From: Halomonas campaniensis
GTDB taxonomy: Bacteria > Pseudomonadota > Gammaproteobacteria > Pseudomonadales > Halomonadaceae
Length of the DNA stretch: 64,000 nt
Direction: 5' to 3'
Assembly (NCBI RefSeq): GCF_002211105.1
Contig: NZ_JPUA01000049.1
Coordinates: forward strand, 91,863 to 155,862
Every line of letters starts with the position of its first letter. Position 1 is the first letter of the stretch. The notes under the pieces are model-generated. The model ran no database searches. It was given only the letters and a program-made list of their open reading frames with translations, and was not told the DNA's origin. Positions 45,573 through 53,861 of the stretch are shown here, piece by piece. The position numbers and the translations under genes were made by a program.

Positions 45573-46996
45573 CTGAGGCTGCACGTAATGATGTTGCGCG
45601 GGTGGTCATTGTCGATGATGACCGCGCTATCCGCTGGGTACTGGAGCGCGCCTTAGCGCAACCCGATCTGGACGTTGAGTGTATCGAGCGCGCCGACGTT
45701 GCCCTGCCCCGTTTGTTGGAAAACCCACCCGACGTGCTGGTCACCGATATTCGTATGCCGGGTATCGATGGGTTGGATCTTATGTCCCGGGTACGTGAGG
45801 CGCATCCCGACCTGCCGGTGATTGTGATGACTGCGCACTCTGACCTGGACAGCGCAGTGGCCTCTTATCAGGGCGGGGCGTTTGAGTACCTGCCCAAGCC
45901 GTTTGACGTTGATGAGGCCCTGGCGCTGGTGCGTCGCGCCGTGGCCCACGCCCGTGAACGCCAGCGTCCGGTCACCGTGCCGGAAGGGTTGAATGCCGAG
46001 ATCATTGGTGAAGCGCCCGCCATGCAGGAGGTGTTCCGCGCCATTGGCCGCCTTTCCCACTCCCATATCACAGTGCTGATTAACGGTGAATCGGGTACCG
46101 GTAAAGAGCGTGTTGCCCAGGCGCTTCATCAGCATAGCCCGCGGGCGGGCAAGCCATTTATTGCCCTCAATATGGCGGCGATCCCCCGTGATTTGATTGA
46201 GTCAGAGCTGTTTGGCCATGAGAAGGGCGCTTTTACCGGGGCGGCCCAGCAGCGCCAGGGGCGTTTTGAGCAAGCTAATGGCGGTACGCTGTTTTTAGAT
46301 GAAATAGGCGATATGCCCGCTGAAACGCAAACACGGCTACTGCGTGTGCTGGCGGATGGCGAGTTTTATCGCGTTGGCGGCCATACGCCAGTCAAAGTGG
46401 ATGTGCGTATCATCGCTGCCACCCACCAAAATCTGGAAGTGTTGGTGGATGATGGCCGCTTCCGGGAGGATCTGTTCCACCGTTTGAACGTGATCCGTAT
46501 CCACCTGCCCAAGCTTGCCGAGCGGCGTGAAGACATCCCGCGCTTAACTCGGCACTTTTTAGCCGAAGCGGCGAAAGAGCTGACCACCGATATCAAAGTA
46601 TTGACCAGCGAAGCCGAGGCTCACCTAACGCGTTTGCCGTGGCCCGGCAACGTGCGCCAGTTAGAGAATATCTGCCGCTGGCTCACCGTAATGGCGTCGG
46701 GGCGAGAAATTCTGGTGGAAGATCTGCCGCCGGAGTTGCGTTCACCCAGCGCTTCGGAAAGCAGCGCCCTCGGCGATTGGCGCACGGCGTTTCGCGATTG
46801 GGCGGATCATGCCCTAGCCGAAGGCCATACCCACTTGTTGGAAGAAGCGGTGCCCGATTTTGAGCGGATTCTGATCGAGACAGCGCTAAAACATACCGGC
46901 GGGCGCAAAGGGGAAGCCGCCGAGCTGCTGGGCTGGGGGCGCAATACGCTCACGCGTAAATTGAAAACATTGCTACCGGCACTTGCTGACGAGTAA
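45569..46996 (+). CDS. glnG: Nitrogen regulation response regulator NtrC
   Basis: The 475-aa sigma-54 activator has a receiver domain with the phosphorylated Asp in VLVTDIRMPG. The AAA+ domain carries Walker A GESGTGKE and the sigma-54-contacting GAFTGA loop. The Fis-type C-terminal helix-turn-helix reads GRKGEAAELLGWGRNTLTRKL. Together with NtrB it should switch on glnA and its own operon at the sites described upstream. Confidence 0.97.
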   Translation: MTEAARNDVARVVIVDDDRAIRWVLERALAQPDLDVECIERADVALPRLLENPPDVLVTDIRMPGIDGLDLMSRVREAHPDLPVIVMTAHSDLDSAVASYQGGAFEYLPKPFDVDEALALVRRAVAHARERQRPVTVPEGLNAEIIGEAPAMQEVFRAIGRLSHSHITVLINGESGTGKERVAQALHQHSPRAGKPFIALNMAAIPRDLIESELFGHEKGAFTGAAQQRQGRFEQANGGTLFLDEIGDMPAETQTRLLRVLADGEFYRVGGHTPVKVDVRIIAATHQNLEVLVDDGRFREDLFHRLNVIRIHLPKLAERREDIPRLTRHFLAEAAKELTTDIKVLTSEAEAHLTRLPWPGNVRQLENICRWLTVMASGREILVEDLPPELRSPSASESSALGDWRTAFRDWADHALAEGHTHLLEEAVPDFERILIETALKHTGGRKGEAAELLGWGRNTLTRKLKTLLPALADE

Positions 46997-47122
46997 TCGC
47001 TACTCGCCAGCGAGTATATATACCGTATCGGCGAGGGCAGGGTACGCCAGCTCCTTGGCCAGTGCAGCAGGTTAAAAGCGCTAAAGCCACTAGTGAGCCA
47101 TGTGTGCCTATTGGCGAAAAGG

Positions 47123-47296
47123 CTATTCTGCCGCCTCAATGCGTCTGATCTCGGCAAGCAATGCTTCCGCTTCTTCAGTAAGCGTGGCATTGGCGCGCAT
47201 ATCGCCATTACGTGAAGCCTCCATGGCGGCTTGAAGTTTGCGCTCATACTCTTGCTGCAGCTTCTTTTTGGGGTCGCGCTTAAACATGCCTAACAT
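47123..47296 (-). CDS. Small conserved protein, DUF6435 type
   Basis: A 57-aa ORF from ATG at 47296 has an AGGAG site seven bases upstream. It reads MLGMFKRDPKKKLQQEYERK and then AMEASRNGDMRANATLTEEA, matching the short DUF6435 proteins of gammaproteobacteria. It is basic at the N-terminus, largely alpha-helical and without a membrane segment. Function unknown; family name from memory. Confidence 0.8.
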   Translation of the reverse strand: MLGMFKRDPKKKLQQEYERKLQAAMEASRNGDMRANATLTEEAEALLAEIRRIEAAE

Positions 47297-47385
47297 GAGT
47301 AATCTCCTCGCTATCTACGCTATGGTGTACACCATTTGTATAGATTTTGAGGGCGCGTGTCGAATGTTTGTTTTAGCTAGGCTTG

Positions 47386-47913
47386 CTAATGGTTCTGTGC
47401 GGGCGCGCTGCATTGGCGTAAAAAGCGCTCAAAATCCCACAAAATAGTCTCCAGGCTGGCGTGCAGCCGGTGGTCGTCATCCACCATGCGTAGCGATAAG
47501 CGCTGCAGACGGGCTCGTTCGATCACTGGCTCAGGGGCAACGACGTCATCCCGCCAGCCATGAATGATATGGGTGTGCTGCGCCTGAATAATCGGTGACG
47601 TTTCCGGGTAGTCGGCTAGTCCCAGTGCGGGAGCCAGCAGAAAGCAGCCCAACACCGGCTGTCGAGCGCTAACCGCCGCACTTAGCCAGCCTCCTAAGCT
47701 CGAGCCTGCCAGCACACACTGGGCAGGGTCGTCTCCGCGCTTGGCTAATACCCCCAGCAGATGCTCCAGGCGCAGCTTAGGCTCAGCTATGTCTCGATAG
47801 TCCATAACTACCGGTTCACAGTCATCCAGCTTTTCCGCAACGCCTTTAAGCGCCTGGGTTTTTAGCGCTCCCGGCCCGCTCTCAAGGCCATGGGATAGAT
47901 ACACAGTCATCAT
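47386..47913 (-). CDS. YqiA-like alpha/beta-hydrolase (esterase)
   Basis: The 175-aa cytosolic protein has the small YqiA/UPF0227 fold: VYLSHGLESGPGALKTQAL at the start, nucleophile elbow AGSSLGGW, acid in IIHGWRDDVVAP and histidine in DDDHRLHAS. YqiA in E. coli has esterase activity on short acyl-CoA or p-nitrophenyl esters. There are two ATG codons in tandem at the start; either may be used. Confidence 0.82.
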   Translation of the reverse strand: MMTVYLSHGLESGPGALKTQALKGVAEKLDDCEPVVMDYRDIAEPKLRLEHLLGVLAKRGDDPAQCVLAGSSLGGWLSAAVSARQPVLGCFLLAPALGLADYPETSPIIQAQHTHIIHGWRDDVVAPEPVIERARLQRLSLRMVDDDHRLHASLETILWDFERFLRQCSAPAQNH

Positions 47914-47918
47914 GATGT

Positions 47919-48050
47919 TTAGCTCGCTGCGCGCTGGATAGCTTCGCCACCCTGCTGAAGGTCTTCACCCGCACCACGAATGGTATTACAGCCACTGACC
48001 AGCAGCAGTGTCACCATTATTACGATGCCAAGAGCGATAGTGCGATTCAT
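47919..48050 (-). CDS. Entericidin-like small lipoprotein
   Basis: The 43-aa product from ATG at 48050 has an AAGGAG site. It has a short signal peptide with lipobox LVSGC, then NTIRGAGEDLQQGGEAIQ, the entericidin A/B pattern. In E. coli, EcnB is a stress-induced outer-membrane lipoprotein opposed by EcnA. Only one copy is seen here. It lies upstream of the YqiA-like gene with a 5-base gap. Confidence 0.85.
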   Translation of the reverse strand: MNRTIALGIVIMVTLLLVSGCNTIRGAGEDLQQGGEAIQRAAS

Positions 48051-48370
48051 AGTGGTCTCCTTGAAGGCAAGTGAGTAGATAGAAGCAAAATACCCCCAAC
48101 GGTGACGATTCGCTACGCTTTTCAATGTGTTTCGTTTCAAGGAGCGTTGCAGTGTGTCTCAGACGGGGATGCTTATGTCGCATGTGCCAGTTCGATACAT
48201 GGAAATGAGCGCCGTGGAGGGAATTTTGGCATCCTGGTAATTTTTTAAGCCATTGTTATTAAACAAAATTATTTTGTTTTGGCATGGTTTGGCTCAGAGC
48301 CTGCAGGTACTAAGTAGAAACATAGATATTTATTCATTATTCAGTAGTTTAAAGTTTCAGTTGATTAAAG

Positions 48371-48572
48371 GTAAACGACAGGTTGGGGGTCAGCAAAACT
48401 AAGTGAGTGGGCTGACGGGCAGAAGGAAGGCAGGGAGCCAATAAGTAAGTTAACAGGACGTGAAAGGACAATCAGCCCACTCACTGGTTGCAGCGCAAGG
48501 AGGCGTTGTTCATCAAACTAGGGAGTGGAGCGATGCGAAACAGCCATCTCATGAAAATGAGGTGGTTTTTTT
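48371..48572 (+). ncRNA. Candidate GGA-rich regulatory RNA of the Csr/Rsm type
   Basis: A non-coding stretch ends in a strong terminator and holds seven GGA motifs within 48425-48529, the mark of CsrA/RsmA-sequestering RNAs. A perfect 14-bp stem (AGTGAGTGGGCTGA at 48402, TCAGCCCACTCACT at 48472) encloses four of them. One, AGGGA, is in a GGC/GCC hairpin loop. CAGCGC-AAGGAG-GCGTTG (48491-48508) presents another in a hexaloop. The 5' end is not known and I could not find a clear GacA box upstream. Rfam assignment was not possible. Confidence 0.5.
48544..48572 (+). terminator. Rho-independent terminator of the candidate regulatory RNA
   Basis: CCATCTCAT-GAAA-ATGAGGTGG (9-bp stem, one G-U pair, GAAA tetraloop) is followed by seven T residues. 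No gene ends nearby on the plus strand, so it most likely ends a small RNA transcript. Confidence 0.85.
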
Positions 48573-48757
48573 GCGTGCTAAATTTTTGTTAAATAATTGA
48601 TTTTAATAATATTTTTATTCTTATCTGATTGTGCGGCACTTGCATACACCGTTACCGCACAGATTAATGCATTGTTTTGGTCTATCCTTCGATGAAATCA
48701 AAATGTAGCGGTTAGAAAACGCAAACGTAACAACCGCGTACTATCAGGGACAAGATT
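48573..48757. other. AT-rich non-coding stretch
   Basis: No gene is visible. It is strongly AT-rich at its start and holds a 7-bp inverted repeat (TGTGCGG at 48630, CCGCACA at 48655). It probably contains the promoter of the following short gene. Confidence 0.4.
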
Positions 48758-48889
48758 ATGGCGATGGCATTGATGTTATGCATGTTTGTTTTGTTCTTAG
48801 GATTTTCAGGCGTGGGAGTCTATATGATGTTTAAGACATCATTTATGGCTAGAATAGATGAGCGTGATGATACGCCGCCTGACGCTTAA
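48758..48889 (+). CDS. 43-residue single-pass membrane protein
   Basis: A short ORF from ATG at 48758 has AGGGA eight bases upstream. It encodes a hydrophobic N-terminal helix (MAMALMLCMFVLFLGFSGVG), then KTSFMARIDERDDTPPDA, a polar acidic tail. A strong bidirectional terminator follows at once. I know no family for it. Confidence 0.6.
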   Translation: MAMALMLCMFVLFLGFSGVGVYMMFKTSFMARIDERDDTPPDA

Positions 48890-48908
48890 CTTTCTGCTTT
48901 TAAAGAAA

Positions 48909-48946
48909 AAAACCGCTACGCCCGCTGATGCGGGCGTAGCGGTTTT
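48909..48946. terminator. Bidirectional terminator
   Basis: AAACCGCTACGCCCGC and GCGGGCGTAGCGGTTT form a 16-bp stem with a TGAT loop and have A and T runs at the two ends. It can end both the 43-aa gene on the plus strand and the glutamate symporter gene on the minus strand. Confidence 0.92.
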
Positions 48947-48968
48947 TGGGTAGAGCAACTGGGTTGCG

Positions 48969-50423
48969 TTAGCTCTTCTTCCAGCGGCCTTTACCGCGTT
49001 CTGGCACCATGCGCCCGAAGTAGAGCAAGCCAAACGCTAGCCATCCTACGGTTAGTAGAGCGGCAAAAATCAGTACGGCCAAGGCGCCAAATTCGGCAAT
49101 CAGTGGTAAGGCGGCGGCGGTAAACAGTCCGCCCCCCACAATCGGTTCAAACATCAACTGTTTATAACCAAAGCTCTCTAGTGCGCCAGACTCATTTTTG
49201 GGGTCTGCCATGCGCATCAGCAGCAGGCCGGTCACAGTGACCCCCATGGATTGGCCGAAATCGCCCACCCCGCGTTCAAACCAGTTTTCCGGTATCACTC
49301 GGGGCGCGATAACGATCAGCACAAACAGCCCCCAGGCAATCCCCACCACAGCGAGCAGCAAGAAGGGCAGGAAGTGCTCGCCTAAGGTGGTCAGCGAAAG
49401 GGTGGCGAGCGCAGCCACGATAGTAAAATCCAGCGCGGTGCCGGCAATACGTGACATGGTGCGGCTGGATACGTGACGCTCTAACCCAAATCGCATCACA
49501 ATCAGCTGCACAATTACCCCACCAATCATGGCGATTGGGAAAAGCGGTACATGGGCGAGGATTTCCAGGCCGCCGTCGCGTGCCCAGGTGACTTGCTCTA
49601 TCCATTGCAAGCCTGACAGGATTAACCAGCCGATCACAATGGCGATACCGACTAAACCGATATGCAGGCTTAGCGGATCGGTGGTGCCTGCCTCTTGCTC
49701 CAGATCTTTTTTAAATTCGCTGAATTCTGCGGTAGAAGGGCGCTCGTCTTCACGCATCAATTCATCGGGACCCTCTGGTTGGTTGTCCCCATCCTGGAGT
49801 TTAATAATCCCACGACGCGCAGCAATATTGATCAGTACCGTACCTATCAGCACCCCTGCTACGATGCCTACTGTCGCCAGCCCTAAAGCCAGGTCGGCGC
49901 CTTCTTCGAAACCTAGCTCTTCAAAGGTGTCGGCCATGCCGGCGGCGGTGCCATGGCCGCCTTCAAAGCCGATTTCGATTAATGCCCCTACCATGGGGTT
50001 CATATTAAACACCGGCACTAACACCAGCAGGGCCAGGCTCAACCCAACCACATATTGGCCCCATGCCATGGTTTGCCCGACGACAACTTGCGGCCCTGCA
50101 CGCAGCCAAATAGTGCGCAGCCCGGGGATCGCTTTACCAATAAATAACGCCGCGAAGACAACATTAATCAACAGCCCCGGTAGTGCTGCCCAACTCTCCT
50201 GAACATAAGCAGGAAACAGGCCGGGGCTTTCTTCAAAAAAGGTAGGCAGGGCTTTACCTAATACATCAGGGCCCATCAGTAAGAGTAACAAACCACCGAT
50301 GACCGAGCTGGGTAGGAAGAGGCGTCTTAACCAGGGAAGCCATAGACGTAGGGCATTGCTGGCTAACAGAACTAACCCAATGAGAACTAGCGCTATAAAT
50401 AATTCACCAACCGTCATGGTCAT
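48969..50423 (-). CDS. Sodium/glutamate symporter (GltS family)
   Basis: From ATG at 50423, with AAGGAG upstream, the product is 484 aa with about ten to twelve membrane segments. The ESS-family stretch VGALIEIGFEGGHGTAAGMADTF contains the conserved pore-loop motif GGHGTA. A cytosolic loop rich in acidic residues sits mid-protein (KLQDGDNQPEGPDELMREDERP). It should import glutamate or a related anion with sodium, which in a halophile also supports osmotic balance. Confidence 0.88.
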   Translation of the reverse strand: MTMTVGELFIALVLIGLVLLASNALRLWLPWLRRLFLPSSVIGGLLLLLMGPDVLGKALPTFFEESPGLFPAYVQESWAALPGLLINVVFAALFIGKAIPGLRTIWLRAGPQVVVGQTMAWGQYVVGLSLALLVLVPVFNMNPMVGALIEIGFEGGHGTAAGMADTFEELGFEEGADLALGLATVGIVAGVLIGTVLINIAARRGIIKLQDGDNQPEGPDELMREDERPSTAEFSEFKKDLEQEAGTTDPLSLHIGLVGIAIVIGWLILSGLQWIEQVTWARDGGLEILAHVPLFPIAMIGGVIVQLIVMRFGLERHVSSRTMSRIAGTALDFTIVAALATLSLTTLGEHFLPFLLLAVVGIAWGLFVLIVIAPRVIPENWFERGVGDFGQSMGVTVTGLLLMRMADPKNESGALESFGYKQLMFEPIVGGGLFTAAALPLIAEFGALAVLIFAALLTVGWLAFGLLYFGRMVPERGKGRWKKS

Positions 50424-50564
50424 CACATCACTCCTTGATGCTGACGCACCGCTACTGCCGCTAAGCAGGTGCGTTCAAAAAAGACAAGGTTAGATTAACC
50501 ATAGCGCTTAGTCATCGATTACGCGAAACCTGTTATGGGAAATCAGTTACAGAAAAACAGGGGG

Positions 50565-51104
50565 TTATCCCATCCAATAGAGGCTGGCCAAGGCAAACGC
50601 ATAGCCCATCGCTGCCCCGGCGAGTACATCGCTTACATAGTGGAGCCCTAAGCCCACCCGTGAGATCGCTATCAGCAGCGTTAATGGCAATACCACCGGC
50701 AGTAGCCAGGGTGTGTGGGCGGCGACTAACACGCTAAACATTACCGCATGCATGGTGTGGCCGCTGGGGAAGCTATAACGGTCGCGGGCCGGCTCACAGC
50801 ACTCGATGCCTCCCCCGTAAGTAATAAACGGCCGCTCGCGGCACAAGCGGGTCTTCACCAACCGATAAATGGCCACGGCAAACAGCGCTATCACGCTGTA
50901 CTGCAAGACACGCCAGGCGCCGTTTGGCTGCAGCCAGGGCTGGGCGAGAATGAGTAACACCCAGACAGGCCAGTCGCCTAAGCGGCTGGCAGCCTGAAGC
51001 GTGACGCGCCAGGGGCGGTAGATCGATAGCCGAGAGATACGCTGGCAGAATTGCCACTCCAGCAGGTCAAGACGATCGAATACGACAAGCGGACGCGGGC
51101 GCAT
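50565..51104 (-). CDS. PAP2 family phosphatase, membrane-bound
   Basis: The 179-aa protein has about five membrane segments and the three lipid-phosphatase motifs: KTRLCRERP, FPSGHTMH and SRVGLGLHYVSD. Such enzymes remove phosphate from phosphatidate, undecaprenyl pyrophosphate or similar lipids at the outer face of the inner membrane. Its start overlaps the glycosyltransferase gene by 38 bases, so the two are probably made together. Confidence 0.88.
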   Translation of the reverse strand: MRPRPLVVFDRLDLLEWQFCQRISRLSIYRPWRVTLQAASRLGDWPVWVLLILAQPWLQPNGAWRVLQYSVIALFAVAIYRLVKTRLCRERPFITYGGGIECCEPARDRYSFPSGHTMHAVMFSVLVAAHTPWLLPVVLPLTLLIAISRVGLGLHYVSDVLAGAAMGYAFALASLYWMG

Positions 51105-52230
51105 GATGGGCCTCCTGGGCTTGGTGTAAGTAATTCAAAAACTGCTCTGCGATGCTCGTCCAACTTTGCTCAAGTGCGCGTAAGCGCGCTACGCGACCTA
51201 AACGAGCGTAGTCAGCGGGGTGTTGGCACAGCTCCACCGCGGCCTGTTGAAAAGCGGCGCTGTTGCCAGCGGGTACGGTGACGCCGTTGTGGCCGCTGCT
51301 AATCAGTTCGGCGCTGGCTGCGTGCTCGTAGGCCACTACGGCCAAGCCGCTGGCCATGGCTTCCGCCACCACATTCCCCCAGGTTTCTGAAAGCGAGGGA
51401 AAGATGAACAGGTCGGCACTGGCGTAGTGGCGAGCGAGCGATTCCTGCCCCACGAAACCGGTGAAGTGTGCATCCGGCAGTGCCTTTTCCAGCTGTGCCC
51501 GTGCGGGGCCATCGCCGACGATGATCTGGGCGATATCGGGGCGTACCTCGCGCATGGCTTGAAGGCTTTCATGTAGCAAGGTGAGGTTTTTTTCCGCGGC
51601 TAATCGGCCTACGTAAAGCGCCACCGGCTGATGCTCGCTTACCCCCCAGCGTTGGCGCAATGAAGGATCACGATGGGCAGGTGAAAAGTGCTCACCATCC
51701 AGCCCGCGTGAAAGAACGTGGACGTCCCGAATGCCCTGATCCTGCAGTGCTTTTGCCTGCTGATGGGTAGGCACTAACGTGAGGTCGCAGCCGTTATGGA
51801 AGTAGCGCAGGTAGCGCCGTGTGGTCGAAGCCAGCCAATTGACGCCATAATCTTCACAGTAGTGGTCGAAGTTGGTGTGCCAGCCTGCTACCAGGGGAAT
51901 ATTGAGTTGCCGCGCTGCTTGGCGTGCTGCCCAGCCGAGAGGGCCTTGGGTCGCTACGTAGATGATGTTTGGTCGGTGCTTACGCCAAAAGCGGCGCAGC
52001 GTAGCGGGCCTGACCAGCCCTACCTGGACATCGGTGTAACCGGGTAAGGCAAAGCGTTGCACCTGTAACTCCCGGTTAATACCGATTGCGTTACCTGCGC
52101 TCCGAGGGCGCGGACGGATCACATCAACCGGCACTCCTTGCCGGTTAAGTTCATAGCTTAACCGGCTCAATGTATGGGCTACGCCATTGATGTCCGGTGA
52201 CCATGTTTCACTAACGATGCAGAGCCGCAT
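51067..52230 (-). CDS. Glycosyltransferase family 4 protein
   Basis: The 387-aa protein has the GT-B fold: MRLCIVSETWSPDINGVAHTL at the start, then ALYVGRLAAEKNLTLL and the nucleotide-sugar site FPSLSETWGNVVAEAMASGLAVV with its conserved glutamates. It resembles the alpha-mannosyl/glucosyl-diacylglycerol transferases (MgtA, SqdX, Agt group). Paired with a PAP2 phosphatase, it may glycosylate diacylglycerol. Acceptor and donor are inferred. Confidence 0.88.
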   Translation of the reverse strand: MRLCIVSETWSPDINGVAHTLSRLSYELNRQGVPVDVIRPRPRSAGNAIGINRELQVQRFALPGYTDVQVGLVRPATLRRFWRKHRPNIIYVATQGPLGWAARQAARQLNIPLVAGWHTNFDHYCEDYGVNWLASTTRRYLRYFHNGCDLTLVPTHQQAKALQDQGIRDVHVLSRGLDGEHFSPAHRDPSLRQRWGVSEHQPVALYVGRLAAEKNLTLLHESLQAMREVRPDIAQIIVGDGPARAQLEKALPDAHFTGFVGQESLARHYASADLFIFPSLSETWGNVVAEAMASGLAVVAYEHAASAELISSGHNGVTVPAGNSAAFQQAAVELCQHPADYARLGRVARLRALEQSWTSIAEQFLNYLHQAQEAHHAPASACRIRSS

Positions 52231-52554
52231 GAGCGATTCATCCCTTTATCACGTTTTCGTACAGTGTGGGCGGGGCGAATGACACTGCCGAGACAAATAG
52301 GTGAATAAGTGATGACATGCCTTAATAAATAGGCTAGGCGATAAAGTACTGGAGTTGTCTACCTCTTTATCAGTTCAATGTTAAATTTGGATGGCAGTTT
52401 TGTTTAATAAAGCATAAAAAAATAAGTTCCAAAAAAATAAAACTTTAAAGTAAATGAAATATAACTCCTTTAAGGTTCCCTGCGTTGAGGCGTTATTCGT
52501 CCTTCATTGTGCCTTCGCAAAGCGCAAGCATTAACTACTTCAATGGGAACGATC
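52231..52554. other. Divergent regulatory spacer between the GT4 gene and the porin gene
   Basis: These 324 bases are AT-rich and carry no gene. They must contain the promoters of both neighbours, but I cannot name hexamers or operators with confidence. I looked for a Pho box and found only a poor half site. Confidence 0.5.
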
Positions 52555-53559
52555 ATGTTTAAAAAAACGACTCTGGCATTAGCCGTTAGCGGTTTATTGG
52601 CCGCCTCCGCAGCACAAGCTGCCACTGTTTATGATCAAGACGGTACCGATCTTGAAATTTATGGTCGTATCGCTATGGGTCTTGAAGGTGGCGGTATTGA
52701 TAACGGTGTTGATAATGGCGAAGAGTTCCGTAATTTCGGCTCGCGCTTACGGATTACCGCTGGCCATCAGATCTCTTCTGACCTGCGTGCATTCGCCCGT
52801 GTAGAGTGGCGATTTACAGGTGATGAGCGTAATACCTCCTCTGGCTTCGATGAGGTACGTAACAGCTACCTGGGTCTGGAAAGCCAGCAGTTCGGTACTT
52901 TTATGGCCGGCAATTACAACAGCTTCTATGATGACTACGTTATGACGCCGTTCGATGTCTACGTAGAGCGAGGCTACGAGTTCGCTGGTGGCGGCCTACA
53001 GGCACGCGGCGATTCGATCGGCTATAAAACGCCTAAAATGAGTGGCTTCCAGGCGGTTATTTCGGCCAAGCACTTCTCTGAGCGTGGTTTGACTGAAGCC
53101 GAGCAGACTTCCGAAGGATCCGTTATTGCCACTCAGGGTGGTGTTGTCTACGAAACAGGCCCCGCTCGTTTAGCGCTTGGTTATGTGGAAGATACGGTAC
53201 GCGGTGGCGGTAACGGTGAAGTGCGTTATGGCGCTACGGGCGAGTTTGCTATTACGGATGCTTTCGCTGCTCGTGTAGGTTATGAAACCCGCGGTGATGA
53301 CGATGTCAACGGTGGTGGCTTCGATAAAATCGGTGTTGGTGCTACGTACGCTATCGATTCCTGGAAGTTCTTCGCCGACTACTACAACATCGATGTAGAT
53401 GGTGCTAGCGATGAGCGTAACGCTTGGGCGCTGGGCTCTATGTACAAGCTGTCTAGCAACTTCGATATGTTCCTCGAGTTTAACGATCGTAATCTTGATG
53501 CTGTTAATGACTATGAGGAAGATGTGTACTATGCACTGGGTGCCCGCTATCACTTCTAA
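52555..53559 (+). CDS. Outer-membrane porin
   Basis: The start at 52555 (MFKKTTLALAVSGLLAASAAQA, 334 aa) gives a clean signal peptide; a longer start adds an unlikely leader. The mature part is a Gram-negative general porin: VYDQDGTDLEIYGRIAMGLEGG, then alternating beta strands, ending YALGARYHF with the C-terminal Phe needed for BAM recognition. It forms 16-stranded trimeric channels. The excess of Asp and Glu fits a halophile. Confidence 0.92.
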   Translation: MFKKTTLALAVSGLLAASAAQAATVYDQDGTDLEIYGRIAMGLEGGGIDNGVDNGEEFRNFGSRLRITAGHQISSDLRAFARVEWRFTGDERNTSSGFDEVRNSYLGLESQQFGTFMAGNYNSFYDDYVMTPFDVYVERGYEFAGGGLQARGDSIGYKTPKMSGFQAVISAKHFSERGLTEAEQTSEGSVIATQGGVVYETGPARLALGYVEDTVRGGGNGEVRYGATGEFAITDAFAARVGYETRGDDDVNGGGFDKIGVGATYAIDSWKFFADYYNIDVDGASDERNAWALGSMYKLSSNFDMFLEFNDRNLDAVNDYEEDVYYALGARYHF

Positions 53560-53645
53560 TGCGTAGAGTGATATTGGCGGTAGTGTTGCATTAGTTTTTT
53601 GCGTTAGTTCTTTAGCTTTTAGTTAGCTCGCATGTTTCGATCTTT

Positions 53646-53675
53646 ACCGGTGTGGTTAATTCCACACCGGTTTTT
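53646..53675 (+). terminator. Rho-independent terminator after the porin
   Basis: ACCGGTGTGG-TTAATT-CCACACCGGT forms a 10-bp stem followed by T residues, about 90 bases after the stop. Apart from this, the 302-base spacer to the nucleotidase gene holds nothing I can name. Confidence 0.92.
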
Positions 53676-53861
53676 GGCGTTTTTTTATGCTTTATTTGGC
53701 TGTCTTCAAAGAGGCGGTCTTTGTTCTTGGCGAGTTATTTATCTAACCGTAAAATTAAGAGAGGAGAGAAGGTAATAATTTTGCCATGGAGACGAAATGT
53801 CGCTGGGAGTCTATCTTTACTGCTAAGGTGTCCGAACACCGTTATGAAAGGAGTCATTTAG

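Noticed and set aside
46807-47247. A 146-codon minus-strand frame at the end of glnG
   Set aside because: It overlaps glnG and the DUF6435-type gene, which sits in a different frame with a good ribosome-binding site.
52260-52500. A Pho box upstream of the GT4-PAP2 genes
   Set aside because: Only isolated half-site-like bases were found, without correct spacing.
53652-53861. A 69-codon frame between porin and 5'-nucleotidase
   Set aside because: It starts inside the porin terminator and its product is not protein-like.
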